A stretch of DNA of 64,000 bases from Archilochus colubris (Eukaryota > Chordata > Aves > Apodiformes > Trochilidae), in NCBI GenBank assembly GCA_023079485.1, contig CM041101.1, positions 7,219,501-7,283,500 of the forward strand, written 5' to 3'. The notes under the pieces are model-generated. The model worked only from the letters and a program-made list of their open reading frames with translations. It was not told where the DNA came from and searched no databases. Within the stretch, counting starts at the first letter, position 1. Each line of letters opens with the position of its first letter. This document shows, in pieces, positions 24,310 to 37,380 of the stretch. Made by a program: the position numbers and the translations under genes.

Positions 24310-27300
24310 CATGTATGTAACAAAATGTTTTCAAAAGTTGCTGAGTATTTTGTTTTAACACAGAAAAAATAGTTTAAATTGCTGTTGCATGTCAAGTCCT
24401 GCATTTCCAAAACTGTGAACACTGTTAGGCAAGTTTCATTCCTTAAATGAGGAAATCTTGCATTTGGAGCTATGTAATTTTGTACAGATAAAATGAAACT
24501 AAGGAAAAACACACATCTAGTATTCAATGTAGCAGACAATAACTAGGCTAATCAAGTGGTCTGGTGTGAGCAGTTATTGGTAAGTGTCTACTATATTCTA
24601 GTGTTTACATTTCATGAACTTTTTTAGCTTTATGTTTGGTTTTTATTTGTTTTAATGCTAAAATAGCTGTGTCACGTTTTGTGTGTGCTTTTCCATCAAA
24701 GAGTTTATGCCCACATACAGCAAATGTGTACATCTATCAAGTTGGCCAAAAGGGCAGGACAGTGAGTTCTTAATCTGCTTTTTAATAGGAAAGTTCAAAA
24801 TGCTAACTCCTCGGTGGAAATACTTTGTTGGTCATATGGTATTGTTCCACCACAGCCAGCTTTTCTTGAGTTTTCACCTCCTGTGAAAACACCTACCTTG
24901 CACCCAGGATGTAGGTACTCTGTGGCACTGGAAAGAGCAAAATCCAGTCCTGCAGAGAGCAGGCAGCTTTCTTGGAGTTGAAGTGAGCAGATGGTGAGTG
25001 TTTTATGCTGTTTCATGCTTTTTCACCTGGCATTCTCAGTGTCTGGCCCATCATTGCAGCAGGTGAAGCAATTGCAGAGAAAGCTGTGGAGAAAGGGTGG
25101 TAGGATGCTTGCAGTCTGCAGGCAGCTGTGGTCACAAGTTCCAGTTCTTTCTGAAGGAGTTTGAGCCATGTCATTTTTCCCCCTGGAAATTCATCTTCTA
25201 TAATGAACAGAAGATGATGTGTCCCCTGTGAGGCATCTTCAGTGCCTGGGTGGAGTCACAGGGCTTTCCAGCCGAAGCTGTGATATCAGTAAGGTTCAGT
25301 CAACTGTTTTTCTCATGAACATGCTCCAAGCAGAAGACTTTGCTAATTTGAACCAAAGCATTAAGGTTTAAAGGAAAGCTGGAACAGAAAACTTGTATTT
25401 ATATAGCATAAAAAATATTAAGGAACTTAAACCAAACATAACTATTAGTAATTTTTAGGATTATGGAGCGAAATTTGTTTTACTTTGTTAGTTAAAATGG
25501 CATCAAGCCTCAATAGCACATCACAAATTCATGTGCATTTTTTAATGAATATATTTTTAAGTGAATGCCAAAGTAAAGCATCAAAATGCATCAAAGTGAC
25601 TGATTTTTCAAGTGTTTGGATGATTTATCAGTTGTTAGTGCTCCTATAACTATTACATAAAGGGGTTGAAATTTGTGGACTCTTCTGACATAAATTAGAA
25701 GTTTAGTTCTCTTTCCAAGGTGAGAAAAGCCTGAGGACTTTTACAAGATAAGAATTATCACTGAGGCCATGTGGGTCTGGAGGAGAGCAGAGTTGGCAGT
25801 TTTGGCCCAGCAAATATCTGCCCATCTGCTCTCTGTCAGGAGATGTTAGAAGTGCATCTGGATCAGTGCCCTGGAGTTCCAGCTCGGAGCAGGGCATGTG
25901 CTTGTCTCCTGGACAACTCAAGTAGCTGTGTAAAGTGCTGTGTTCAGAGCCAGATGCTTCTCTGCACATGTGGTCTAATTAGATGGCATTTTCCCCCCTC
26001 ACAGAAGAGTGCAGAAATTTTTCATGGTTTCCATGTCAAAACTGTGTAGCTGGTTCAGTGGGACCTGAGAGGAGTCTTGTGGCCAAATACTGCATAACCC
26101 CACTTGCTGCAAAGCAAAACTTTGGTGTGTGTAAGCTGTAGGTTTACAGGAATGCAGAATAAATTCCCTTTGGCTGCTTCGTAATGGTTTAAGCAAAGCC
26201 TGTGGGGGGAAGTGGTGAAAGGAAGAATCTGCTTTTTTTTGTTTCTTCATCCTCACGCTGGATGCAACTTTCTCAAGGATATTCCAGGAAGGTGTATTTA
26301 TTATCAATGATTGAGGAGCTCTGTTAGAAGTGATTGAAAAGTAGCATTGTGATTGTACCAATGCTGCTTTTTCTGTCTTGCCTTCTCACATGGTGAAAAC
26401 TGAGCCTCTTTTTGACAGACTGTGACTAAATGGTAAAAGGAAAATGAAGAGCTCTCATTTATTTTGGAAAGGTAATGTTTTACTTTTCTTTTTTTTCCAC
26501 CTGTGAGAAGCATCTGAGGCAGTTGTGGACTTGATTTTTTTGTTCTTTTCCAGAAGCATTTTGTGCAGACATACAATATCCTTATGCTGTGTAGGGAGCA
26601 GTATTGAGGCAAGTGTCTTTGGTGTAGCACATCCCAGATGTTCCCAGGAATGGACGCTGTTCCATCTTTAAGAGCCTTGTAACATAAGTTACTGATGTGT
26701 AATCTCAAATATGTGATAAGTAACCATAGCAGGCATAGGTGTGTCTGAATTCATGCATTAACTATTGCCCACTTAGGTTTCCCCAGAGACTGTGACATTA
26801 TTTGAACAGAAAGGAATGAAACCTAGTCCAGTGCTTTTGATTATCAGTTGGCACAACATGATAACAAATGAGACATCAGTGTTCTGCTATAGTGAATAGC
26901 ATTTGTTTTTCCAGGTACTGCATGAAGGAGGTAGTAGTGCACATCATAGTATCTTATCTTGTGCAATGATGTGTACCAGAAACTAGATGTCTCTAACTAT
27001 TAAAGTTTAATTTCATTATATTAATTTTGTTTATAGAGACAGGGGTTTTGTTACTTAGCTAAGAGAGTGGGATTTTATGACCTACCTTTATTCATAAAGC
27101 TTCCCTCACATTGCTTTAGTTACAAAACACTTTATTCTCCTTATGCATCTATACTGACTTCTAAATTTTATATTAAAATGTTTTAATCTTGAAAATAGCC
27201 ATATTATTCAGTTTGGGGATCATGATACCAAGGAGTCATTTACATCCTGCACAAAAGTGTATTTTCAAAATATTTACTTGAGTGAATCTTGAAAGCTTTG

Positions 27301-30300
27301 TTGATTTGGATGAGTTGTGGCTTTTTTACATGTACCGAGGAGATCAAAGGAAAGCAAAGGATTAACATTTGTGACCTTTGGGTATGTTGGTAATTTCCAA
27401 ATCTGGGCCAATAGTTTATTGCTTTTGCAGAGATTTTTTTTAAACTATTTTTGCAAACTATTTTATATTCCATTGAGTTTTTAAAAATAAAGCCTAAAAG
27501 GCTTGTCATTTATCTCATAGGAAATACTTTGTGCAGATTGTGTTTCCAAGCACACTTTTATATTTTATCATAGTATAAAATAACTCATATAAAGAATTGC
27601 AGTGTAATTTTTCTCCTTTTTTATATTGTCACTAATGTTCCACAGTAGTTAAAATAAAAAGGGACCTTTTATTACAGGAACCTGAATTGGGGGCTGCTTT
27701 ACATGCAGAACATAGTGGCTTCAATGGGAGTATTGCTCATGGAATGATTGCAGAACTGGGCCCTGAAATTACCTTGCCAGCTAATGATAAAATCGCATGC
27801 AGGCCACAGGGGTTTTTGTGGAATAAATATAAGAGTGGAACAATATACAGTACACATTATACCAGTAATTTAAAGCATATTCAGGACAAAGAGAGAGTTC
27901 CTAGTGCAGGCAGCATCATAGAGATTTGCTGTATCTGATAAAGATTAGGTTTCTCGGCTCATAATACCATACTATTACTTTTCTTTTGTTAGTCTTTCAA
28001 CACCTACACTCATGCATTGACACAATATCAAGTAGGAAGAGGAAGAATAGCCTTGTATTTAAGGTACTGAACAGGGATTAAAGAAATTTCGGTTCTTTTC
28101 CCTGGCTCTGCCAGAGACTTTTGTGACCATGTACAAGTTACTTATTATTTTCATGCCTCTATTCTTGATCTAAGAAATGGTGATTTTTTTTTATTATTAT
28201 TTTTTTTTTCCTCAGCCCTAAATTCTTTCTTGCTGGCTTCTTTGCACTTTATCTTCCAGGTTTGTTGCTCGAGTTCTAGAGATACAAGGCTGCACCAGTT
28301 GCTTAGGGATAGGAAGCAGCTCGCTGATGTAGGTGATTCAGAAATAGGGGCAGGCAATGGCTTGAATTAGCCATATAAACACTGAAAGATGGCTTGCTCT
28401 ATTACAGTAAAGTACTTTCATTATTTGTGAACAGGAGTATGTGTCATTTTGCTTGGTCTAACATGAAAATGCCAGGTATCCTAATAAAAAGGGCTTGAAA
28501 AGAGAAGCAAAAATATTGCTCTATGATAAAAATTTTTTCCAGTTCCACATTTTTCATTAGTTTGAACTTCTATTTGAAGTTTTTTTCATTCAAAGTTTGT
28601 CAGATCCTGTAACAATGTTGGAAGTTAACATTTGAAACAATGTGTAAAGGGGTGTTGTTGAACCTTCACTGAATCTGTCAGCTTCTGAACTGGTTTTCTT
28701 ACAGTGTTTTAATGCAAATAAATCTTATTCTGTATTTTTTCTACAAAAGTTTCATAATCATTTTAATAAATCTAAAGCTTTTTGATCTGAAGGCATTTTG
28801 GATGTTGTAGAATTGATTACACAGTAATTATCCATTGCGTTGCAATAATAAATGTATTACTAGGGTTCTAGAGAAGTGCATGCCCCATGTTTGAAGTACA
28901 GTTTTAAAAAAAGATTTTGATGACATCTGTGTATCTGCATATTATAATTTACCACTTAAAGTTTAGTTGTTAGTTTAAATTGCTTCATTGTATTTGGCAG
29001 CCTTCTTATATCTTCAGTGGTTGTAGGAAACTGATGCATGTCCTTTCTGAACACACCTGCCTCCTTGGGTTTTGGTCAAGAATGTGTTTGTTGATAGGAG
29101 TTTGGTTTTTTTCTGCAGTCTAACTCAGAGCTCCAGTTGGTATCTGGTTTTATAAAGGGAATTGCATAAGACTTTTGAGAATGCTTACAAGGTTAAGTTT
29201 TGAAAGTCATTAACTACCAATATTTGTGTGAGAAAATTGGGTTACAGCCACTAATCATAAACAGCTCTATATTTCTGCAAGCTTTTTCTATCTTATTCTG
29301 TTAGCGTGAGGTGCACTCTACTTTGTGGTACAATCAGAAAAGCAAAATTACTTCTGTGACTATTTAGTCATGTGCAAGTTAGGAGATTGGGGGAGCATGT
29401 TGTTTAAGTTATTTTGTGTGCTGCAGGAACAAGTCTGTCTCACCTCAAGTAATCTGTCTGTCAAGGAATGTTATGTGAAAGAAAACTCCAAGCTCTGCTA
29501 AGGGAATGTCTGTGCTGCTGAACACAGCTTGCTGTACTTGGGTATAGGAGGCACAGCATGGCTGTAAGCTAAGTTTTGACACATGATGTTTTGAAGAAGG
29601 ACATTAACGTAATCAAGTCTTATGGTTGGTGTCAGTGATTTGAGTACCTTGCAATCACCTTTTCTCCCTTTTGTTTCTCCTTCAGTGCTATTATTACAAC
29701 TTGTTAGAGGAGTTATCAGATCGCATGTAGAAGAATGACAGCTGTCAGAGATTCTAGTTCACCAGCCATTGTAGGGATTGAGAATTTAGAAAATTGGCCT
29801 GTTTTCTTTGATATTGGAAATCTAATAAAAATACAGTCTAAATCCATTTTTAAAAAAACCTGTATTTGCTCTTTATGTTCTTTACTAGAGGTTATATACT
29901 CCCAGTGAGGAGCATGAAAAAAAGTCTGAAATTGTACTGGCAATGGAAATGGGTATTTACACAGGACAGTATGTGTTTGGACAGTAATCTGTGTTGTAAT
30001 ATATGCTTTTAAATGTTTCTCAGAATTACACTTAGCAATGCCAGTTTATCAGAACTGGTAGTTTTCTTTTTGAACTGAGTCTTAATTTAGTTTCCTTTAG
30101 AAGTGTGGTCCAATCTCTGAGCACATGATTCTTTGTTCCTGAGCAGCATCTCGAAATACTAATAAAGCTATGGTGTCATTTGCTTAATGCAGAGTATTTG
30201 ATCTGTGCTTTCTTGATTCCATTATGGCTGAGGCAGATGCAAAGAGCTTTCCTGTGCTGAACGTAGGTACCAGTTATGGGGAGGTTATTTGCAGTTGCAA

Positions 30301-33300
30301 TTGCAAGCTGAATGAACCAGCATCAGATCAGGTGTCTGTCACCAATTTCAGATGTTCTTTATGGAGTCCTGCTGGCTGACTGATGATCCTTCTTCAGCTG
30401 TGATGAGCTAATCTTTCCTTGACATTGTAATCACAATTCTTGAAAGGTCTGCAGAGCAGTTCCTTGCCTTTGGTTGCTGTTGTATCTGACATTGACACAT
30501 ATATCCAGATCAGTAAGATTATTCTCCTTAGTTTCATTATAATCCTGGGTGGAATTAAGGATGGTGATTTCTAGAATATCCCTACAGGTTTTAGTTTGTT
30601 ATTTGCAACATAACTAATTTCTGTAAAGGATGTGGTTATTTGCAACATCTGGGTAGTAATAAAGCAGTGGTACATGAACCTCTTGCATGTCATTGCTCTG
30701 TCTGTGTATTTGGGGATTTGCTGCACAGTATATTGACACTAGACCTACAGCTTGTAGACTGTCAGGTTGTCATCCTGTTCTGCACCTTTAAATTCCACCC
30801 ACATTTTTTCATTTCGTGGCTGGTTTACAGAGCAGCTCTAATGGCTTATGTATTTATTAGAGAGGCTTTGAAAGAGCACCTACATGGTTTAAAGGCATGC
30901 ATACAGCAGCACAAAATTCATTACCCTGCACCACCTGCTGACCATGATAAAGCAGAAGAGATTAGATATATCTTCCGTGGCATAACTTTTAGGGTTGTCT
31001 AAAGGCTTCAGGTTTGGGTTGTTGTTTTTTATGGGTTTTTTACGCTTAGAATCAAGTTTTGTGCAGACTCTCACTGTTGACCTAATTTGAACACTGTCTT
31101 TATTATCTTAGTGTTTTCTCCAGCAGTCACATGCTGGCTTTAAAGCTCCATTATGCAGATGTACACTTGGTGTCTCATCTCTTGCAGGATGGGAATAGGC
31201 TTCTGTGAGTTAACATAGCACGTGTGTCTTTCCAGAAGTATTGTTTGTATTTGCCTCTGTCCCTTTCTCCAAATCCTCCTTCTGTGCTGTGTTCTGTCCC
31301 ACAGATTTTTATTCTTTTATATTAACTGTGGAAGTTATCACCGTAAGCATTTATCTGGCCTGTCTCTGTGTGGGGAAAGTCAGACAATTCAGGCACAATA
31401 CTTCTCTGACAGTAACTGCGTGAGGTCCTGTACCTTCTTCTGAAAGGAAATTTTCCTTTCTGAGGAAAAGTGGTTTCCTTGAGAGATGGGGGAGCATAGT
31501 GAAATTTTTTGTGGCATAGCTAACCAAAACTTCTCCTTCAGTTTGCATTATGGCTTCTTAAAAAAGAGTAACAGATTCCATAAAACTCTAGAACAGTTGT
31601 AAATAAGTTCAAGAGTCCTGCAGTTTCTCACTTCCTGCCTTAAGTTGTTTTTAAAATGCTTTTAAAATGTAACAGAATGACAATTTAAGAATAGGTGTGG
31701 GCTGAAACTTCAGCTTTTTAAGGGGTCATGAGGTAGCAGCACTGTCCTGATGAACTTCATTAAGCCATATGAATATTAAGTGTTTCTAAGAGGAGATTTG
31801 CAAAGACATGAAGAAAAGGCACTTACTTTTTCAAAGCATTTTGGAGTCATAAATCTTAGTCAATTATTTTAAAGTTACTTCTTTGAAACGTAAGATTTTA
31901 TATTAAAAACAATGTTGTGGTCCAATCTTGAAATACATTTGAATTATCTAATATTACAGATGAATTCAGGTTTCTCATAGAATTGTATTAAGCATATATT
32001 TGAGCATTTGCAGTGCTGTATCTTAGGCTGTGTTTTTATTGTTGGAGAGGGGAATAATGTTTTTTTAAGGTGCTCATAAATCAAATTCCTTTTGTTGGAA
32101 GCAATAAATTCAGACATTCATGGGTTTATCAGGAGAAGTTACTGTAATTGTTTTACACATGAGCAAGACCATTGATTTTTCAGAATATCTGCAGTTCTTA
32201 GCATGTCCGTGTGTGTATAATGTCATCTGTCAGTAAAAGCAGAGCTGATTAGCTTTATAATTTACAAATTTAAATTTGTCAAGAAAATGATCTTACTGTC
32301 CAGCTTGTCTTTTTGTAATGAAGCTGTGGCTGGGGGTTAGCAACAGTGTGTTCACCCTTCTGGAGGTCATGGAGGAGGGAAGGCACTAATGCATTCTAAG
32401 CCGAAAAGCTCACGCTTGACCTTGATGATTAAAGTTTTTTGTATCATCTAGCAGCAGTTGAGCCTGAATTGTCTCTTAAGAAGTCAGAAGGTCTAATCAG
32501 CCTAATGAACAAACCCAATCATTAGTACTTTGGAGAAGGAAGTGTGTTAACACAATAATAATACTGGGCTCCCCCAGCTGCAGTCTGTCTGTTTCTAGGA
32601 ATGGTACAAAGGTCGATAGGAAGAGGAGAAGCTGCTGTCCTTGTGCTGGATGTGCTGAGTTTGCCTGGACGTAGCTCTTTCTGCACTGCTCATGCTTGTG
32701 TCTGGACATGGGAAACATTTTGGATTCCTGCAGATGATAGAAAGGAGTTGCCTGTTTGTTGCTTGCAGTACACCTCAGCCATCAGGTTGATGAGCTCTGG
32801 GGTGGTATCAGGCCTCGGTAGGAAATGGATCAATTGGATTGATTGTGAGCTCAGAGAAAAACGTGAATTCCTATGGACTTGTACGAAATGTGTCACCACA
32901 GTTTGCTCAACATAGCTTTGAGGGGTTTGTATCCTTTTAGTGTGGATGAGGTATGAGGAGTCCTGGGGCCATACAGTGGCTTCCAGCCTAAATTCCAGCC
33001 CATGGTGGAGAAAAACCAATGTGCTCAAACAATGCTGTGCTGTGGGGCTTTTTTGAGCACAGTTATTTTAGTGGCCCTGTTATCCTGACTGTATCCAGCC
33101 AGTGTTAAGCAATATGAGTAATTTAAAAACCGTTCAGAAATGGAATGACACTGCCCTATTAAAGGGAGTGCTTGAGGATTTTTCTGTTATCTAATGTTGA
33201 TTTTGAACACTTAGCAATTTAATAGTCTAAATATATTTTAATATGAGCATGAAATAGCCTCCATATTAATTATACAACAGCATAATTTTATGATTCACTA

Positions 33301-33906
33301 TTACTCTCTTGTTTTTTGAATTCAATAAATATATTGGCTTCCTACACCAAGTATTTCTAGATTTAAGTGTGGAAATTTGTGCCCTTATGGTAGATGCGCA
33401 GCAGACTTCAGCATTAACATAACTCATTAAAATAAGATAAAAGTAGAGCTGGAAAACAATTTGTGTCTTTTGCCAGCAAGGTTGTGAAAAAGGGAAAATT
33501 CACTCAGTCAGTATGTGAAAGTCTGGGCTTTCTGAACTGTGGAGAAACAGAGCAGACATTCCTGAACAGTGTGTGCAGGTGAACTGGCTGTGTCTACTGA
33601 GACAGATAAGCAGAATATACAGAATTTGGGTGACTGTGTGTCATATTTTGGGGATATAAAGTAAAATTCCTTTTTGGATTATGAAAGTTCCTTCACCAGT
33701 TTTATTTTGGTTATATACAATTTGCCAGTTTCCAATTTGTTTCTCAGTCATGTGATTGAAACCTGGAAACAAACCACTATTTACTCAATGGGATGTGAGG
33801 CCTACTTTATTCATCTGTTTATTTTGGAAATAGATAAAATGGAGACATTGAATTTCATCAGATTTAGACCAAAGTTTTCCAGTGTTTAATGCTCTGAACT
33901 TTGCAG

Positions 33907-34008
33907 GGTGAACCCATCACTTTTTGTGAAGAATCATTTGTGTCCCATCGTTCTGCTGTTATGAGGCAGTTTCTTCAGAATGCCATTCAACTCCAGCTCT
34001 TTAAGCAG
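33907..34008 (+). CDS. DENND1A: DENND1A exon (dDENN, C-terminal half)
   Basis: This exon encodes 34 residues from GEPITFCEESFVSHRSAVMR to LQLFKQ. It continues the dDENN module and is collinear with the vertebrate protein (the ITFCEE and QLQLFKQ segments are near-invariant). The acceptor is ttgcag and the donor gtactg, which is weaker than consensus. Length is 102 nt, phase 0 at both ends. The segment FVSHRSAVMRQ appears one residue shorter than human DENND1A as I remember it. It has the same length as the paralogue DENND1B there. The exon is the first of a five-exon cluster spanning 3.5 kb after the 22.9 kb intron. Confidence 0.96.
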
Positions 34009-34496
34009 GTACTGACTTAATTGCTGTAATGTAGAAGCAGATTCTTTAGCAAGGGAACAGGGGTTTGGGAGGGCTATTTCTGTATTCCTTTATCTCTCAG
34101 CCACATGATAAGGAAAATTCATGTAGCTGGCAGTACCTCAGTTCCTGCTTGTTGGCTTTTCTCTAATTCAGGTGACAGGGCTTCCTGTATTTTAAGAAAT
34201 GTGTGTTTGTTTCTCCTAAGGGTCTCTGTGCCCAGTTTTGATCTGAGCATACCTAGATCCAATAGATTTGCTGTAAACTTTATATCAAAAGCATATTACT
34301 GTTAAATGTGGTATTACTGCTTCAGGAAAGCTGAAAATTTGCATGTATAGTTTTCATACATGCATGTTATTTGCATGAATGCAAACATGAATGCTGTTTC
34401 TTAGTGAATATTTTTTTAGTGTTGTTTTTTTTTTGTTGTTTGTGGTTTGGTTTTTTTTGTTTTGTTTTTTTAACACTCTCTCTAATGCTGGTGTAG
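34009..34496 (+). other. DENND1A: DENND1A intron
   Basis: This is a 488 bp intron. It ends in a long T/G-rich tract (about 34415-34471) that supplies the polypyrimidine tract of the following gtgtag acceptor. Nothing else is seen in it. Confidence 0.92.
34415..34471. repeat. T/G-rich low-complexity tract
   Basis: T runs are interrupted by single G or gtt units. The tract sits immediately upstream of the acceptor of the exon at 34497 and probably works as its extended polypyrimidine tract. Confidence 0.85.
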
Positions 34497-34584
34497 TTCA
34501 TTGATGGCCGTCTGGATCTTCTTAACTCTGGAGAGGGCTTCAGTGATGTTTTTGAAGAAGAGATAAATATGGGAGAATATGCAG
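34497..34584 (+). CDS. DENND1A: DENND1A exon (end of dDENN)
   Basis: This exon encodes FIDGRLDLLNSGEGFSDVFE followed by EEINMGEYA, plus the first base of a split Gly codon. The FIDGRLDLLNSGEGFSDVFEEEI block is characteristic of DENND1A; DENND1B differs after FIDGRL. That makes this exon the best discriminator between paralogues. The acceptor is gtgtag and the donor gtaaga. Length is 88 nt, phase 0 to phase 1. It must be spliced with the 41-nt exon that follows; together they add 129 nt (43 codons). Confidence 0.97.
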
Positions 34585-35136
34585 GTAAGAAATACAGAAT
34601 TTCAGTAAGGCATCAATCTTCCTGTTGGGCATCAGGATGTAATGGCACTTTGAGGTTACACATCTAAATGAGGCTGCAAAGAACCCTATAGGTTTAAGTG
34701 TCTTATACATTTTTCTTCTGTCAAGAACTTTGTTTGAGTAATGTATTACAGTTTGAATGAAGTCTGTTCAGACTTACAAACCCTCAGATTTACCACTTGA
34801 CTAAAATACTAAATACTAAAAAGAATTCTTGCACTGGAGGATACTAAAAAACCTTGGCTTTGTCCAGAACCACCTTAAATTTCTTCTAGTGATGTTAGAA
34901 AAAACATCTCCATGTTTTCAAATGATTGAAAGAAAAACTGCACTGAAACAGAAGTGCCTCTTAGCAAGTAAAAGAAATATTGTAGGTATGTTGTCAATTT
35001 TTTGTTGTTGTGTTTCTGTTAAAAGAGAAGGGTGGTTGTCCTGTTTATCTGCTGTTCATTCTAATGCTTCACATTTTTAGTTCATTTTTTCTTTGTTAAA
35101 AAGTTACAATTTGTTTGTTTTTGTGATTCTCACCAG
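34585..35136 (+). other. DENND1A: DENND1A intron
   Basis: This is a 552 bp intron from donor gtaaga to acceptor caccag. No other feature is seen. Confidence 0.92.
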
Positions 35137-35177
35137 GGAGTGACAAACTGTACCACCAGTGGCTCTCTACAGTAAGG
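35137..35177 (+). CDS. DENND1A: DENND1A 41-nt short exon
   Basis: This is a very short exon. Two bases complete the split Gly codon, then come 13 codons reading SDKLYHQWLSTVR. The acceptor is caccag and the donor gtaaga. The residues match vertebrate DENND1A exactly in order (MGEYAGSDKLYHQW across the junction). Its length is not a multiple of three, so skipping it alone would shift the frame. It is too short for ordinary open-frame searches and was found from protein continuity and splice sites. Confidence 0.95.
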
Positions 35178-36211
35178 GTAAGAATAAAAACATGCTTCCA
35201 ACAGACTTCCCAATCCTCACTGGACCACTTTACAGTTTTATAACAGTAATGCAAAAAATCCAATAATAGATAAATGTACATAATACATAGGATGAAAAGT
35301 AATTTTAAAATTGTAAGAAAAGGAAATAGCTGACATGTATAATTAGTTTCTAATTTTTGTTGAAGTTTAATTGTTATGTAGTAATAGAAGTAGTAAATCT
35401 TAAAACTGGAATCTGAATGCATCTGATATCTGGAAATGTAATTTTTCAGTGAAAAAAGAAAATAGAAAAGTATCTAAGCTTTTATTCCTTGGATTTTGCC
35501 TGTGTCCTGTATTTATCAAATAAGGTACCGTGCAGCAATAGTCAGTGGTCTGTGGCAGATGAATAAAACACCAACCAGACAAACATTATTCTGACATATC
35601 ACTGCCTTTGACTTTTATTTTGTTCAGTATGTGCAATTCAGCTTGTCTAGAATTGATGTTCATGATTGTAGTTAGATTTCATTTTCCCTCAGTTTATCCC
35701 TTTCCCAATTACTTAGATATTCAAATGGCAGCCTATGTTTTATAAGTAATGTTGTGGGATCATGAAAAAAAAAGGAAGAGATCCCACTTCTTTAGGTTGA
35801 ATTCCTGAAAAAGAATTTTCTACCCCAGACACTGAGTATGTGGTAGGATACCTTTGTCTGAAACTTGTTCAGGATTTTAATTCAGTGTACAGGACACCCT
35901 TGAGGGCAAGGGGAACAGTCACAGGACACTGTTTTGGGAGATGATGGTGAGACCAGGGCTCTCAGCATTCCGAGACTGACATTCTTCATTTGAGAACAGC
36001 TGTGTTAAACAGAACTGGGGTTCTTCTGGAAAACCAGAGGCAAACATTTAATATATTTTTACTTGTGTTATTTTTCTTTAACATTTGAACATTTGGCTCT
36101 GCTAATAAGTATAGGTAATGCTTTGTTATTTTAAGATATGAATGGTGAATTTTAGACTGCTGCTTGAAGATAAATTTGATAAAATTTATTCTATTGTTAC
36201 TATAATTATAG
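35178..36211 (+). other. DENND1A: DENND1A intron
   Basis: This is a 1.03 kb AT-rich intron from donor gtaaga to acceptor attatag. No other feature is seen. Confidence 0.92.
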
Positions 36212-36283
36212 AAAGGAAGTGGAGCCATTTTAAATACAGTAAAGACCAAGGCTAACCCTGCCATGAAGACTGTCTATAAGTTT
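36212..36283 (+). CDS. DENND1A: DENND1A exon (basic linker)
   Basis: This exon encodes 24 residues, KGSGAILNTVKTKANPAMKT then VYKF, matching the DENND1A segment after the DENN domain. The acceptor is attatag and the donor gtaagt. Length is 72 nt, phase 0 at both ends. It is rich in Lys and followed by an equally basic exon. Together they could form a basic amphipathic helix beside the DENN domain that contacts acidic membrane lipids; this is an inference from composition. Confidence 0.96.
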
Positions 36284-37323
36284 GTAAGTATCAAGTACTG
36301 GCTTACTACTGAGATAACAGTCTAATTATGATTCTGTTTTAACCATTCAAATGTAACTCAAAACTTAAGTTCATTTCTATTGGACTCACAAAATTACTTA
36401 AAATATACATGCATCTAAATTTCAAATTTAAATAGAAAAATTGTTTTGAAATTTAAACATAATTGAGATGCAAAGGAGGGGGGGAACTTGTGATTTCTTT
36501 TGAATGTATAGACGATAAATTCTATTTATTACGTAGAACTATTTATTACCAAGTGCCTATATCCTCTACTAAGCAGCTCTGCCATCTCATAATTACTCTG
36601 CTGGAAATCATTGTTACCTCAGTTTTCTCTGCTTGCAGCTTCATTGAAATAAGAGAATCCTCCCATTTTCTAAATTGTTTCCAACTTTCCTGTCAATTAA
36701 TTTTCTCTAGAGATTTCTTACACCTGCTTATTTAGAGCCCAACTTACTGAGTTATTCTTGAAATGGAAATGTTTTCAGTTCTGTTAACAAACAGCTAGTA
36801 TGTTACTGTGTTATCTTGTATGGCTGTCAGTTTCACTGTGCAAGATAAAACAAGCAAGAATTTCTTATAATCTCAACTTTAGGAGATAATGATACAGAAA
36901 GCATTGAGATAACTGTTCAAACTTTTATTTTCTCCTGCTTTCCACCAGCATGAGAGAGATGAGTAGGGGGAGATCAGTTGTGCTAAATGGAATTGGCATC
37001 CGGAGTACTGCAAGGAGAAAGCTTGCAGGCTTTGTGTTGGTGTTGGTTGTTAACTTACAGGAAAGATAAATACTTAGAGGGTGTGTGGGAATGCAAAAAG
37101 ATGAAAGATGTCTGTGGCATCAAAACAAAGAAGACAAAAGGGTTTTGTTTGTTTGGGGGTTTATGAGCTTTCTGTTTGTTTTAGTATATTTTCAAGATCC
37201 TGTTACAATTTTTTTCTTGCCATTTTTAGTAACTGGAGGATGTGAATCTTGATGCACTAATATAAAGCGTAGTCACTGCTGGAAATAGAAGGGGATTTTA
37301 ACTTAAATTAATTTTTCATGCAG
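36284..37323 (+). other. DENND1A: DENND1A intron
   Basis: This is a 1.04 kb intron from donor gtaagt to acceptor catgcag. It contains a short G run (36478-36484) and otherwise unique AT-rich DNA. Confidence 0.92.
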
Positions 37324-37380
37324 GCAAAAGATCATGCAAAAATGGGAATAAAAGAAGTGAAAAACCGCTTGAAGCAAAAG
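37324..37380 (+). CDS. DENND1A: DENND1A exon (basic linker, second half)
   Basis: This is a 57-nt exon encoding the 19 residues AKDHAKMGIKEVKNRLKQK. It continues the basic helical linker after the DENN domain. The acceptor is atgcag. The donor gtactt is weak relative to gtaagt. It is phase 0 at both ends, so skipping it removes 19 residues without a frameshift. The sequence is almost identical to the mammalian protein. Confidence 0.96.

Larger units (their letters stand above)
11022..33906 (+). other. DENND1A: DENND1A large intron (22.9 kb)
   Basis: This is the longest intron in the window, from donor gtaagt to acceptor ttgcag. It holds A/C-rich low-complexity DNA (15661-15715, 16537-16590), a CR1 LINE fragment (19808-19909) and a 10-base G run (24300-24309). 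It also has blocks dense in homeodomain-type motifs at 20555-20645, 22080-22330, 23930-24200 and about 32290-32560. No coding exon, tRNA or other structured RNA was recognised. The open frames are at or near chance length. Confidence 0.85.

Noticed and set aside
26304..26708. Minus-strand 134-codon open frame
   Set aside because: Its length is near the top of what chance gives in AT-rich DNA. It has no domain, no signal peptide, and the neighbouring sequence in the same frame is not stop-poor.
30640..31002. + strand 120-codon open frame
   Set aside because: A few such lengths are expected by chance in this window. No domain or splice context is seen.
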